Of a stretch of DNA of 64,000 nucleotides, positions 41,970 to 52,351 are shown one piece after another (the first letter of the stretch is position 1; each line of letters starts with the position of its first letter). Below the pieces are notes generated by a model. It was not told the origin of the DNA. It saw only the letters and a list, made by a program, of their open reading frames with translations, and did no database searches. Origin of the DNA: Desulfamplus sp964425195. GTDB lineage: Bacteria; Desulfobacterota; Desulfobacteria; Desulfobacterales; Desulfobacteraceae. The position numbers and the translations under genes are program-made. The DNA is taken from contig CAYRLG010000010.1 of assembly GCA_964425195.1 (NCBI GenBank), forward strand, positions 1 through 64,000, read 5' to 3'.

Positions 41970-44420
41970 TCACTTAAACATTAAAGATACAGCAGCATCC
42001 CACTTACCATTAGAAGTTATAGAGTGATCTATTTTATCAATTCTTCTTAACATTTCAATTGATGCCTTATCATCTGGTCGTAGATTAAGTGCGATTTTAA
42101 ATAGCTTCTTAGCATGAGTAAAATTTTGTGCTAAATACGATTCAAATCCTTGCTCGTAGGCTATATAGTATCTATCTTTATTATTAATCTTCTCATTTTT
42201 GTCTTTTTTACTCTCTATATCTTCAATAATTGAGTTCTGAACAAGAGGTTTTGTTCCGCCCATTTCTTTACTTTTTGCAATATTTTGGAGAGTCTCTCCA
42301 TAAACTTCATATACAAAGACAGGTTCAGTTTTTCCCTTTACCCTGATATAATCTAAAATACGTGTTTTAAATCTGCTCGGTGTCAACTGTTTATATGTAA
42401 AATCAGAGATTATTAGGTTTGTGCCATAGTTTTTGTTTGCCCCTTCAAGCCTTGATGCAAGATTAACAGCATCCCCGATAACTGTATAATCCAACACAGT
42501 TTTTGATCCCATATTACCTACAATCATATTGTTGGTATTTATTCCTATGCGGCAGTAGATATCGTACCTGTTGAGCGTTTTAGTGACTGTTTCGCTATCT
42601 TCTAAAGTTTGTCCGTTTTGGTTTGAAAGATTTTCATATCTATTTTTCCAAAGCTCTCTTAACTGTTCCAATCTGTTTAACATCTGCAAAGCTGCTGCAA
42701 CAGCTCTATCTGCATGGTGATCTAAAGGCAAGGGCATCCCAAACTCTGCCATAATAGAGTCGCCCTGAAATTTGTCAATAATGCCTCCATGCTGCATAAT
42801 AATCTCAACCATCTCTGTAAAGTATTCATTTAAAAGATGTACAAGCTCGGTTGGAGAAAGTGATTCGGAAATAGTTGTAAAATTAGCAATATCTGCAAAT
42901 AAAACTGTAATGACCCTCTCTTCTCCTCCTAATGTAACCATCTCTGGTTGAGCAAGCAGGGTGTTTACAACTTTTTCAGGAACATATCGGGCAAACGTGT
43001 TACGGATAAATGTCCTCTCTCTTGACCCTGATGTTTCAAGTATTGTGATAAGAACTATAAATATCAACAGGAGAATAGAGATAACAGTAAAAATAGGAAA
43101 TAGGCGAAAAGAGATAAATTCAAAACATGTAAAGAGCAAAACAGCAATTATTATTAAAAAAAACACTCCATATAATAACCAAGAAGAGCGTAAAGTTGAG
43201 GTAGATGTAAGTAGTGTCAAACAAAATAGAAGTAACAAAAAAGTTTTATCTGCCTGCCATTTACTGTAAAATGTATTTGTAAGCAGAGCATTTAGAAGTG
43301 AGGCATGAGTTATTACTAAAGGTGCATCATTTTGAAGAGGAGTGTAACCTAAATCTGAAGTACCAATTGCAATGTCTCCAATAAAAACAAAATTTCCTTC
43401 AAAAATCTCAAGAAGATTTCCTCTCATATTTTCATCTTCAAAATAGGTAAGAAAAGTATTTGCAGAGATATACTTAAAATCTTTGCCCATAACGTTAACA
43501 AACGGAATAAAAGCAGCCCCATTCCTGTCAATAGGTATTACCACATCTTTATTAAAAAGATTTTTTGCTGATTCTGAATCTGCTTTAGATGCAGGAATAG
43601 TTATCTGTTTTCCCCACTCAACTGTAATGTCATCTAAAGAGATTCCAGCCCAGTCTAAAAAGCTCGCAAGGGCAAGAGTTGGAAAGTATTTGTCATCTAT
43701 TTTTATCAGCATTGTAATATGGCGATATATTCCATCAGCATCCGCCATTGCACTTATGTCGCCAGAACCCTTTGTTCTGATAGCAAAATTACTCTGTTGT
43801 GTAAGTGCTTTAATTCCATAAAATGGCTTGCATCTTTTTATGTAACTCCAACTCCACTTTTCGATGATATTAGCGGCTTTATAATCTGCTACATTACCTG
43901 CTCCTATCTCATTTGGAGTGCCAAGATAATCGGAACGAAGCCGTTCGTGAGCTGGATCATTTTTCCATCTAAATTTATATGGTTTATCAGACAAAACAAT
44001 AGCAGTTGGAAGATAGACATTTCCTAACATCTCTAAGGATTGACTAAATGCAGTATCAGATGCTTCCAAACTTTTTCTTGCAAAGATAATATCATAGATA
44101 ACAGCTTCTGTAGCCATCTGACTTAAAGCATTGTTTATTGTCGCCATATCTTTTCTATCAAGATAGTTCTTATCAAAAAAATTATATGTCTCATCTGTGA
44201 TATTAAGATAGACAACTGAAGGAGAAAAAGATGCTTCTGGTCCAACTCCATTTGTAACAGCAAGTTTATAAAAAACATCAAGAGCCTTAAAGTCAAACAG
44301 AGTTAAAATATTACCCTTGTAATACCATGAATAGTATAAAAATATCATTATACCGAAAAAAAGAGCTATAGATACGAGGATAATTTGTCGTATCTGCTTT
44401 TTATTTCTTAATTTGATCAT
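41970..44420 (-). CDS. CHASE2-domain adenylate/guanylate cyclase
   Basis: 816-aa class III cyclase. An N-terminal helix (about 12-30) leads into a roughly 320-residue CHASE2 extracytoplasmic sensor (DFKALDVFYKL, ARKSLEASDTAF, FVFIGDIAIGTSDL). Three hydrophobic segments follow (about 385-465), then the catalytic domain (about 500-690): VITVLFADIANFTTISESLS with the metal Asp, DKFQGDSIMAEFGMPLP, and IGDAVNLASRLEGANKNYGT with the transition-state Asn/Arg. A helical C-terminal region with a TPR-like unit (AQNFTHAKKLFKIALNLRPD) ends the protein. It probably makes cAMP in response to a periplasmic cue. It overlaps the upstream DUF4384 gene by 4 bp. Confidence 0.92.
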   Translation of the reverse strand: MIKLRNKKQIRQIILVSIALFFGIMIFLYYSWYYKGNILTLFDFKALDVFYKLAVTNGVGPEASFSPSVVYLNITDETYNFFDKNYLDRKDMATINNALSQMATEAVIYDIIFARKSLEASDTAFSQSLEMLGNVYLPTAIVLSDKPYKFRWKNDPAHERLRSDYLGTPNEIGAGNVADYKAANIIEKWSWSYIKRCKPFYGIKALTQQSNFAIRTKGSGDISAMADADGIYRHITMLIKIDDKYFPTLALASFLDWAGISLDDITVEWGKQITIPASKADSESAKNLFNKDVVIPIDRNGAAFIPFVNVMGKDFKYISANTFLTYFEDENMRGNLLEIFEGNFVFIGDIAIGTSDLGYTPLQNDAPLVITHASLLNALLTNTFYSKWQADKTFLLLLFCLTLLTSTSTLRSSWLLYGVFFLIIIAVLLFTCFEFISFRLFPIFTVISILLLIFIVLITILETSGSRERTFIRNTFARYVPEKVVNTLLAQPEMVTLGGEERVITVLFADIANFTTISESLSPTELVHLLNEYFTEMVEIIMQHGGIIDKFQGDSIMAEFGMPLPLDHHADRAVAAALQMLNRLEQLRELWKNRYENLSNQNGQTLEDSETVTKTLNRYDIYCRIGINTNNMIVGNMGSKTVLDYTVIGDAVNLASRLEGANKNYGTNLIISDFTYKQLTPSRFKTRILDYIRVKGKTEPVFVYEVYGETLQNIAKSKEMGGTKPLVQNSIIEDIESKKDKNEKINNKDRYYIAYEQGFESYLAQNFTHAKKLFKIALNLRPDDKASIEMLRRIDKIDHSITSNGKWDAAVSLMFK

Positions 44421-45109
44421 TTTTTAATCTGAAATTGATATGTTTTGATGACTAAACCTTTACCTGAAAAAATCTGAAGCTCTTTAAGAAAAGGATCATC
44501 ATTAGCTCCTGACGAATTTTTAATACTATTTGTAATACCTCTTACATTACCGGCAATTGATGCAACATTGCCATTTGCTAAGAAAGGTTCATCTTCATCA
44601 TCTGCATTTAGTATAGTGCTTCTATTGTGGAGTTGGTTTTCTAAAGCTATCCATTCTGAGTGGGCAATACTTCTATTTTCCATTACTGAAAGTTCCTGAA
44701 TTTTTTCAGGAGAGCATATAATTGTAAACCTCTCAACGCTGCTTTGTCCGTCTATTTCGTAAAATGCCTGAGCAGATGGCATAATAAGAGTTGAACTCTG
44801 AATTTTCTGCTCCGTAATGTTTAAAAGAGTGACATCTCTTCCATCAGTATGAATAATATAGACATAGCAGCTTGCCTCAGAATGAACGTAAAGCCTAACA
44901 GCGTCACCAGCTTTAAGTATCTCTTTTGACTTTGCCCTAACTATTCGATCTGCTGATGATATCTGAATTCCAATTTTTGCCCTTATTTTGTTGTTATCTG
45001 AAGCGTAGAGTAGGGTAGGGGAGGAGCTAAGCTCTATAAATATGGATAACATAACAAACGACATAGTTACAAATAAGATTTTCACCCATTTATTAGCATC
45101 TGTTTTCAT
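44417..45109 (-). CDS. Secreted DUF4384-type protein
   Basis: 230-aa exported protein. The N-terminal signal segment (about 10-35, ILFVTMSFVMLSIFIELSSS) is followed by a beta-rich domain with GDAVRLYVHSEASCYVYIIH and DGRDVTLLNITEQ. This is the pattern of DUF4384 domains that often accompany caspase-like, CHASE2 or TPS genes. No lipobox Cys is obvious. It lies between the adhesin (77-bp gap) and the cyclase (4-bp overlap), so the three are likely one unit. Its role is unknown; a periplasmic partner of CHASE2 is a reasonable guess. Confidence 0.75.
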   Translation of the reverse strand: MKTDANKWVKILFVTMSFVMLSIFIELSSSPTLLYASDNNKIRAKIGIQISSADRIVRAKSKEILKAGDAVRLYVHSEASCYVYIIHTDGRDVTLLNITEQKIQSSTLIMPSAQAFYEIDGQSSVERFTIICSPEKIQELSVMENRSIAHSEWIALENQLHNRSTILNADDEDEPFLANGNVASIAGNVRGITNSIKNSSGANDDPFLKELQIFSGKGLVIKTYQFQIKK

Positions 45110-45185
45110 TGGTTCCTCCTTTGCTTTTCTCTTTCAGGTGTGTTTTTGTGTGTAATACATAATAGCTATTTGAAATATTGCTAAA

Positions 45186-48100
45186 TTACTTTTCACTATT
45201 TTTTTCATACATCAGCAGTTCATCAACTCTTTTGTCAATACAATATATTGATGATGGGGAAGAGGGTATTGCAGCAAATCCTCCTCGAGCCTTTTGAATA
45301 AGAGAGCTTGCATGTTCAGTTCCAACTGTTTGGCATGGGTCAGTTGCTAACTCCAGATCAGTTGAGAATTGAGAAGGCACATTGATTATTGAACCGCTGA
45401 TATCTAAATTTACTCCGCTGATGTTAATTTCTCCTGAATATCCATCTGGAGCTGCAGATTGAATGACGTTTTTATCAATAATAAACTCTTCACGCATCTG
45501 CCCTCCAATTGTAAGCTCTTGGCTTTTATCTGCAATAACTCCTTTTATATCAATATCAATCTGTCCGCCTTTTGCATTTTTTGCAGCTGCATTTGCCTGA
45601 ATAAAGCCTCCTTGCATAACTAAAAAATCAGCTATTGTTGCAAACTGCCCATCTTGCTTTATGCCTGTTATCTGTATATTTCCTCCATCTCCGTTTTCAC
45701 CTTTCACAGATGTTGTAATTAGACTGTCGTATAAAAATATATTTTTACCTTGAATGGTGATATTGCCACCGTCAGCCATGTTTGCAGAGGAATTAATATG
45801 GCTATTATTTGAAATAACAAGATTGTTTTCTGCTTTAATATAAATATCCGAAGCAGGATAGCTCTCAAAGCTTTTAGAACTGATTGTAGATTCACCATTA
45901 AGGATAAGTTCTTTTGTATTAATTTTAATACATTTATCTATTGAATTATTTAAGTTTTCTTCTGATAAAGTGCTAAATGACGCTATACCGATTACGCATT
46001 TGTCTATAATTTTGATATAATTGGCATTTATTTCTAAGTTGCCTATATTACCAGATAAATTATCTAACGCAGTACTTCCAATATAGGCTTTATTGTTCAT
46101 TATCAATCCATCTGCATTTATAAATATAATTCCAGCATTGCCTTGAGAATACGTGTCACTTGATATTTGTGCCCCATTTAATACTGCAAGTAAACCTTTT
46201 AACACTATTTCTACTTTACCTGCGTTACCGTTAGAAAATATATTCGCATCATTTCTGATACCGGTAAAATTTTTGTCTTCTCCATAAGCATTTAGGATTA
46301 TATTGCCAGCATTTATTTTGATATAACCGGCATCTCCTTCTGACCATGTGCTACTTGAAATCTGTGCCTCATTCAAAATTCGAATAGTGTCTTTAACTGA
46401 TATATCTAATATTCCTGAATTTCCTTCTCCAAGAGTATCGCAGAAGATTCCTGTAAACTGTTCGTTATCTTTGCCATCAATGGTAAAATTTTCAGTTTTA
46501 ATTTTAATATCTCCTGCATCACCTTCTGATGTTGTGCTGCTTGAGATTTGAGAGCCGTCCAGTAGCTCTACTAAACCAGCTACATCTATATCAATATTAC
46601 CAGCTTTACCTTTAGAATATGTATCACTTATTATTCCAGTCAGTTGAGAATTATTAATTTTTCCATCAATAATCAAATTTTGTGTTGTTATTTTAATATC
46701 AGCACCATAGCCGTTTGAGCTATTTATTCCTAATATCTGTCCCCCATTTAGAATTTCCATTAGATTATTAACTGTAATATTTATATTACCACTATTGCTT
46801 TCTAAATAATTTGTATAATTATCATCATTATAAGATATACTCCAAATTCCAGTCATATTACTGTTAGATTGACCATCAATTTTAATGTTATCGGCTATAA
46901 TTGACAGTACACCAGCATTTCCTTCCGAATAGCTGCTGGTTGAAATGGTAGCGGCATTTAAAAGTTCAAGTGAGCCAGATTTAATTGTAATCGAACCGCT
47001 GTTACCTTGCGAATATGTGTCACTGGATATCCTTGAGTCATTTATCATTTCAGTTGTGGTTGATACCGTAATTTTAATATCACCTGCATTACCATAAAAA
47101 TCTGAATAAGAATCAGTCCAAATTCCAGTGTATCTTTCATCATTTCCTTCATCGTAAAGAGATAGTTTATTTGCAGAGATTGTTATATTACCAGCATCGC
47201 CGTAAGACGAGGTGTTGCTGGATATCTGTCCATCGTTTAAAACCTCAAAAAGCCCAGTCGTTGTAATTTCGATATTTCCAGCAGCACCTTTAGAAGTTGA
47301 ATAAGCATCACTCCAAATACCTGTATATTGGTAGTCCTTAGTTCCTATGCCATCAATTTTTATTTCGCCCGCATCTATTTTTACATAACCAGCACTACCT
47401 TCTGATAAAGTAGAGCTTGATATTCCTCCGCCGTTTAATATTTCAAGTCGATTCTCCACTGCAACATCAACTCCTGCATAAGCATCTTTATCTCCAATGT
47501 TATTAGAACCAATGTTTGAATTATTTGTTATCGTTAGATTTTTAGCTTTTAGGCTGATCTTCCCCCCGCCATTTCCGCTTGTGTCAACAGCAGCATTATC
47601 AAGCAGCAAATCGCCTTCTGCTTTAAGCTCAATCTCTCCGCCATAACTTGTTAAAGATGCCTGTTTCGTTTCTGTTCCAATGTTTGTCTCTTTTTCTATT
47701 CCTTTTATAGCTATATCTTTACTGCTGGTGAGCGAGACTTTACTTGCAGGCTGAAACTCAAGAGTTGATCCGTTTATTTCAATAGAACCCTTATTTTGAA
47801 TATTATCTCCATTAACTTTAATATTTACTGACTGTATTCCCAAAAATCCAAATGCCTCTGGTGCTGCCTGTGTGAGCGTGCTTTGTTCCGATTTTGAGGC
47901 TTTAAATGATGATCCGTCTGTAAATTTAAGCTCTTCTGTAGTGCTGATGTGAAAAGCTGCTGGCACATCAACCTTTGCATTTTCACCAAACACAACGCCG
48001 CTTGGATTGACAAAGTAAAAATCAGCTTTACCCACGTTTGAGCGAAGAGTGCCGTTAATCAATGATTTCTCTCCGCCCGTAACCCTTGAGATGACATTTT

Positions 48101-48344
48101 TGATTGAGTCAGAGCCTGTAAATGTCGCACTCTCTTGGTTATTTATGCTGAATTTGTCAAAGCTGTGGAAAAGGTTGTCACCTTTGATTGTGCCAAGAGT
48201 CTCTGGAATAGCATAATTGGGACCAGTTAAAGATTGTGCAATACCAACTGAGCCGTCAGTTGCAATATTGGCGTGTAACAGTGTTGTGGTGCATAAGTTT
48301 GCAACAACAAAGAATAGATAGATAAAATTAGATTTTAGATTCAT
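45186..48344 (-). CDS. Filamentous-haemagglutinin-like exoprotein (TpsA) with TPS domain
   Basis: 1052-aa large exoprotein. Signal peptide (1-26), then the two-partner-secretion domain (about 27-200) with the diagnostic NVISRVTGG and NPSGVVFGENAKVDVPAAFH motifs. The rest is right-handed beta-helix, including at least six repeats of about 65-75 aa, each with a TGI-x2-D step followed by G-x-AG and ISS/ILNG-type turns (about 46180-47440). The C-terminal region (SDLELATDPCQTVG, then a Cys near the end) resembles the secreted TpsA family in cyanobacteria and Desulfobacterota. The TpsB transporter gene is not in the window. It probably acts as an adhesin or surface filament. Confidence 0.9.
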   Translation of the reverse strand: MNLKSNFIYLFFVVANLCTTTLLHANIATDGSVGIAQSLTGPNYAIPETLGTIKGDNLFHSFDKFSINNQESATFTGSDSIKNVISRVTGGEKSLINGTLRSNVGKADFYFVNPSGVVFGENAKVDVPAAFHISTTEELKFTDGSSFKASKSEQSTLTQAAPEAFGFLGIQSVNIKVNGDNIQNKGSIEINGSTLEFQPASKVSLTSSKDIAIKGIEKETNIGTETKQASLTSYGGEIELKAEGDLLLDNAAVDTSGNGGGKISLKAKNLTITNNSNIGSNNIGDKDAYAGVDVAVENRLEILNGGGISSSTLSEGSAGYVKIDAGEIKIDGIGTKDYQYTGIWSDAYSTSKGAAGNIEITTTGLFEVLNDGQISSNTSSYGDAGNITISANKLSLYDEGNDERYTGIWTDSYSDFYGNAGDIKITVSTTTEMINDSRISSDTYSQGNSGSITIKSGSLELLNAATISTSSYSEGNAGVLSIIADNIKIDGQSNSNMTGIWSISYNDDNYTNYLESNSGNINITVNNLMEILNGGQILGINSSNGYGADIKITTQNLIIDGKINNSQLTGIISDTYSKGKAGNIDIDVAGLVELLDGSQISSSTTSEGDAGDIKIKTENFTIDGKDNEQFTGIFCDTLGEGNSGILDISVKDTIRILNEAQISSSTWSEGDAGYIKINAGNIILNAYGEDKNFTGIRNDANIFSNGNAGKVEIVLKGLLAVLNGAQISSDTYSQGNAGIIFINADGLIMNNKAYIGSTALDNLSGNIGNLEINANYIKIIDKCVIGIASFSTLSEENLNNSIDKCIKINTKELILNGESTISSKSFESYPASDIYIKAENNLVISNNSHINSSANMADGGNITIQGKNIFLYDSLITTSVKGENGDGGNIQITGIKQDGQFATIADFLVMQGGFIQANAAAKNAKGGQIDIDIKGVIADKSQELTIGGQMREEFIIDKNVIQSAAPDGYSGEINISGVNLDISGSIINVPSQFSTDLELATDPCQTVGTEHASSLIQKARGGFAAIPSSPSSIYCIDKRVDELLMYEKNSEK

Positions 48345-48402
48345 TACGCTTCTCCATAGACTCTTCTTTAAGTGGTTTAACCGAACTTAAATAATGCTAA
48401 AA

Positions 48403-49842
48403 TTAGCATTGCTGGTCAAATAATAGTATTGTTATGTCTGCAATATCAGGTGAGAATTCAGAATCCATTATTGACATTTGATGACGTATATTTGAGCGTA
48501 ATCTAATTGCTGGCTGTAAACAAAATTCGTTGAATTGATCAAGAGAGAGACTTTTTATATCTGGAAAAAGCAGTTTTAAAAAACCGCAGGCTAATCGTTG
48601 AACAGCACGCGTATCTCTTAAATCTCCAGATGATTCAGTGTGATTTTTAACAAAAGCCATCTGTTCCTGACAGGTACGCAAGCCATGCAAGACCTCGCCA
48701 AAATAGTCTGCTCTAAGAGCAAAAGAGTTACAAAGAGAAGAGGATTCAATTCTTGGCAATTCCCAGCCATGAATTAATCCATGAAATCTGTCAAGCAATG
48801 CAGTTGCACTTTGTCCATTCAGCCAGTTTGGAAGTTCATTAAAATAGTTGGAATCTCTTGGCTGACCATATTCAATTGGAATATTGCCAAGTAGAATAAA
48901 TCCAGCATCAGATGAACCATGAAAGCCCATTACTCTGAATTCTCCTGATTCAAGATAACCTTTAAAAGCACCGACAATTTCATCCTCGTCTTTCAATCTT
49001 ATTGTCTGAATTTCATCTAAAATAATAGCATCATAACGAGATATAATACCAGTTTGCTGCTTGCTCATATCATAAAATAGTTGAGCACGGGTAACCACTC
49101 CGCCGCTTATCAGCCATGAATGCCGTGATAATTGACTGAAAATATATGATTTACCAGTTCCTTTAGGAGCAAGCTCTATAATATTTACTCTTGGTTCAAC
49201 AAGCGGGATTAATCTGGTCAATAGAACTATTTTCTGCTTTATAGAATATTTAGTTTCATTATATCCCATGCACCGAATAAGCAATTCAATCCATTCATCA
49301 AAAGAGAATTGATCTCTTTGTTTAATAAAATAATCTAAATCAATACTTGCTGTCTGCATTGGTTTAAATCCAGTCATTACAACTTCAAAACAGTCAGTTT
49401 TACCTTTTTGAGGCAGCCATTTAAGAGTACCACTTCCCCATACATTGCCAAATAGCAGAAGAGGATTTTGCTCTACAACATTATCCATTACACGACCAAC
49501 AACGTCTAAAGACGGGATTTTCAGCAGTAAATTTCCTTTAGTTGGATGAACTTTTACACTATAGGCATCTAATATTTTTAACTCTTTACCAGTAGTAAGT
49601 TCGTACATTAATGACTCTTTCTGTTTTTTATCAGGAAGGTAACGGGCAATAAACTTTCTAATACTATCCGCATCAACACCACCATCATCATTACGATAAC
49701 GGCTGACTAACCAGTCAAGCACAAAAGCTGGAATTACTCTTCCTGAAAGCCCAATACTTCCAGCAACTCCTTTATGAACACAAACATCTGGAAATAGTCT
49801 TTCAACTTTTGAATCTAAATTATCTATTCTGCATTCATCCAT
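48403..49842 (-). CDS. brxL: BREX protein BrxL, short form (AAA+ ATPase without Lon protease domain)
   Basis: 479-aa protein of the BrxL family. An N-terminal domain (about 1-170) is followed by an AAA+ module with Walker A APKGTGKSY (225-233) and Walker B DAIILDEIQTI (271-281), then an arginine-bearing LLDRFHGLIHGWELPRI block. BrxL proteins of type 1 BREX are about 680 aa and end in a Lon-like domain. This one stops after the AAA region and its helical tail, corresponding to the shorter family long annotated as a conserved hypothetical. BrxL forms DNA-binding rings in characterised systems. It is the last gene of the BREX operon, 29 bp after pglZ, and ends 58 bp before the TpsA start. Confidence 0.88.
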   Translation of the reverse strand: MDECRIDNLDSKVERLFPDVCVHKGVAGSIGLSGRVIPAFVLDWLVSRYRNDDGGVDADSIRKFIARYLPDKKQKESLMYELTTGKELKILDAYSVKVHPTKGNLLLKIPSLDVVGRVMDNVVEQNPLLLFGNVWGSGTLKWLPQKGKTDCFEVVMTGFKPMQTASIDLDYFIKQRDQFSFDEWIELLIRCMGYNETKYSIKQKIVLLTRLIPLVEPRVNIIELAPKGTGKSYIFSQLSRHSWLISGGVVTRAQLFYDMSKQQTGIISRYDAIILDEIQTIRLKDEDEIVGAFKGYLESGEFRVMGFHGSSDAGFILLGNIPIEYGQPRDSNYFNELPNWLNGQSATALLDRFHGLIHGWELPRIESSSLCNSFALRADYFGEVLHGLRTCQEQMAFVKNHTESSGDLRDTRAVQRLACGFLKLLFPDIKSLSLDQFNEFCLQPAIRLRSNIRHQMSIMDSEFSPDIADITILLFDQQC

Positions 49843-49871
49843 GTTTTTGAATATTGTCTTTATCTTATATG

Positions 49872-52322
49872 TTAAAATTCAAATTCATCATCAAAATCAT
49901 CTACCATAGACCCTTTGGTCTCTAAAGGTATTGTTTTTTCAATCGTTGCTTCTCCATATTTACAGCTAAAATAGCAGCTTGTATTAAATTCAATTACCAT
50001 ATCATTTACTTTAACGGCATTAAAAGATGCTTTAAGTTTTATAAATTCTTGCTGCTCTATTTGAAATGGAAACTGCGTTTGGAAATCCATTATTTCTGTT
50101 TGTGCTTTTATTATAATATCAACAATTGAAATTTGATAATTATTAATATTAGCGATGGTAACAATTAACTCGTTCTCTTTTCTTCTACGGAATATTTCGC
50201 CTTGTATTGAGATTATTGGTGCTTTAGCAGATTCTTGTTTTTGAAAATTTATCAAGAACCAAGGAACAGCAATCTCCTGCGGAGTAGCTCCGCCGTGTAC
50301 AGCACCTTTTGGGCGTTTAAAAAAACATTTATAACCATCAGGAACTACCATATCTTTATTAAGACCAAATAAACCAGCTTTTAACCTCCACATATTCTTA
50401 TTATTGATTTTATCACCAATATATTTAACATTATTTGTTGGACTATCAGATGTTGAAACAATATCTGAGTAAAATATGCTCCGAGTTTTTGTTTTACTTG
50501 TAGATTCAATATTAATTATATCTAAATTTTGGGGTAGTTCTGTATAACCATGATCACTACATATCAAAACAAGTAAATCTTTATCATATTGTTTTTTTAT
50601 AAATTTATTAGCATCTATGATAGCTTTTGCCTGTTTTTTAAGGTGTGCAGCATATTTTTTGATTCTTATGTATGGAGATAAACCAGAATGTAGATATTCT
50701 CTATCAAGCTGGTTATCTAAAAAAAGATAAACCCTTGCTGGTTCTTGTATTAATTCTTGGATAGAAGCATCTTTGTCTGTTGCAGAACGTATATCGTCTT
50801 CATTCAGCCCAAGTGCACTTTGTAATAATTTATGATAAAATAGAGAGTCTGGCTGTTCCTGAGGAATTTGAGAGTTTAGCAATCCACAAACAACTGTTGG
50901 TTTTGCAATAAATGTTTCTGTGGGTAAGAATGCAAAATGAGGAAGTAGAGCATTTTCACAATATGCTCCCATAGATTCAAAATCAGGTAATAATTCCTCT
51001 TCAGCACTTAAATAATCCAAGCCGTCACATAAATAAATCAATATAGGTGATTCAGCTGATTTCGGCTTTAATTTATAAATTTGCGAATATGCCATTGCCT
51101 TACCGCTAATCAACATATCAGGATAATTTATTTTAAGCCATTCTTGAAAAGTATCTATATATGGTGTTGTCTGTTCTAACTTTTTAAGCAGAGCTGATGA
51201 ACGATAAAACGGCAGGTACTCATTTTTAAGCCACTGCTGTATTCTCTCAATAGAATCATAAGGATCAATCAAAGAAGGTTCTTTAGCTGGAATAAGTTGT
51301 TTTGCTAAATCAATTAAATCTATGAGTTTATGTTTATCGCTGATTTCAACTATTTTATCATAAACATCTTTTCCAAGTGATATACCTTGATGTAGATAAA
51401 AACGGAGCTTATTAGCAAGAAATATCCGCTCTACTTCAAGATTTGCATTTATAAATGATAATGCATCTATAGGTGAAATATTCCATTGTTCTTCAAGAAA
51501 TTCTTTTACAAAAATAGATATGTTTTCAGGTAATTGTAATGGTTTGTGAATTAACGATATATATTTTTTTCGATTTGGTAAAAGATTTAGAGTATGCCAA
51601 ATATTATCATGCTGAAACCATCCGGCAATTTTATTTAAAGGATATCTATCAAGATATTGTTCCCAAATAATCATTTTTGATCTTGAAAATGGATCATGAA
51701 CAAGCCATTTAAATAAATCTGCTTTATCAGGATGATTTTCTCCCCAGACTGTAAGCTGGTTAATAATAAGTGTTTCAATAAAAGGATGGAGATTGTTTGT
51801 TTTATGAATAGAAAGCCAAGAAATTAGATTACTTATATTAAAGTCAAAATCATTATTGGTATCCAAATTTTCGTATTGCCAAACTTCACCAATCAAAACT
51901 CTCTGAAGCCACCTCAAGCTATTTTCATTATGAAGAATAGATTGATTTTTCGCTTTATCCAATAGACTAAGTTCAAGAATCCATTGAGGATTCTTATTAA
52001 GATTAGCTGGTATGTTACTTTGCTTGATTAACTTTTTTAACTCGGTAACAGGATTAAGTTTGATAATTTGACAGTCAAATTGCCTTGCTGGAGAGTCAAA
52101 CCAATGAAAAATAGCGGGATTTCTAACGACTATGTTACGTTCTGGTTGTAATTTGTTGTGTTCTGGTTCTTCTTTATTATGAATAGCCTCATTATAAGTA
52201 ATCTCGTCTTTTAATTGCTTCATTAGGTTAAGAGCATTTTCATAATCTATAGCCTCTTTGACTATAAAATCTTCTTCACAAGCAGAGTAAATACCAAATT
52301 TGTCGCAAATTATTTTTGTCAT
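49872..52322 (-). CDS. pglZ: BREX protein PglZ (alkaline-phosphatase-superfamily)
   Basis: 816-aa BREX core protein. The N-terminal half (about 1-400) is helical without a recognised motif. The PglZ domain follows: PILIYLCDGLDYLS (metal Asp), FLPTETFIAKPTVV (nucleophile Thr region), then LICSDHGYTELP (D-H-G metal motif, about residue 588) and GAVHGGATPQEIAVPWF with its conserved His. The last 120 residues are a beta-sandwich-like tail. PglZ is essential in tested BREX systems and shows phosphodiesterase-type features; its exact substrate is unsettled. It sits 29 bp after brxC and 29 bp before brxL, tight operon spacing. Confidence 0.92.
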   Translation of the reverse strand: MTKIICDKFGIYSACEEDFIVKEAIDYENALNLMKQLKDEITYNEAIHNKEEPEHNKLQPERNIVVRNPAIFHWFDSPARQFDCQIIKLNPVTELKKLIKQSNIPANLNKNPQWILELSLLDKAKNQSILHNENSLRWLQRVLIGEVWQYENLDTNNDFDFNISNLISWLSIHKTNNLHPFIETLIINQLTVWGENHPDKADLFKWLVHDPFSRSKMIIWEQYLDRYPLNKIAGWFQHDNIWHTLNLLPNRKKYISLIHKPLQLPENISIFVKEFLEEQWNISPIDALSFINANLEVERIFLANKLRFYLHQGISLGKDVYDKIVEISDKHKLIDLIDLAKQLIPAKEPSLIDPYDSIERIQQWLKNEYLPFYRSSALLKKLEQTTPYIDTFQEWLKINYPDMLISGKAMAYSQIYKLKPKSAESPILIYLCDGLDYLSAEEELLPDFESMGAYCENALLPHFAFLPTETFIAKPTVVCGLLNSQIPQEQPDSLFYHKLLQSALGLNEDDIRSATDKDASIQELIQEPARVYLFLDNQLDREYLHSGLSPYIRIKKYAAHLKKQAKAIIDANKFIKKQYDKDLLVLICSDHGYTELPQNLDIINIESTSKTKTRSIFYSDIVSTSDSPTNNVKYIGDKINNKNMWRLKAGLFGLNKDMVVPDGYKCFFKRPKGAVHGGATPQEIAVPWFLINFQKQESAKAPIISIQGEIFRRRKENELIVTIANINNYQISIVDIIIKAQTEIMDFQTQFPFQIEQQEFIKLKASFNAVKVNDMVIEFNTSCYFSCKYGEATIEKTIPLETKGSMVDDFDDEFEF

Positions 52323-52351
52323 TGAAAAAGACCCTTTAAACTCTGTAAGTC

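Noticed and set aside
45186..48344. Regular repeats considered as a CRISPR or other non-coding array
   Set aside because: The period is a multiple of codons, the frame stays open throughout and the repeats are protein-level beta-helix coils. No short identical repeats with unique spacers occur anywhere in the window.
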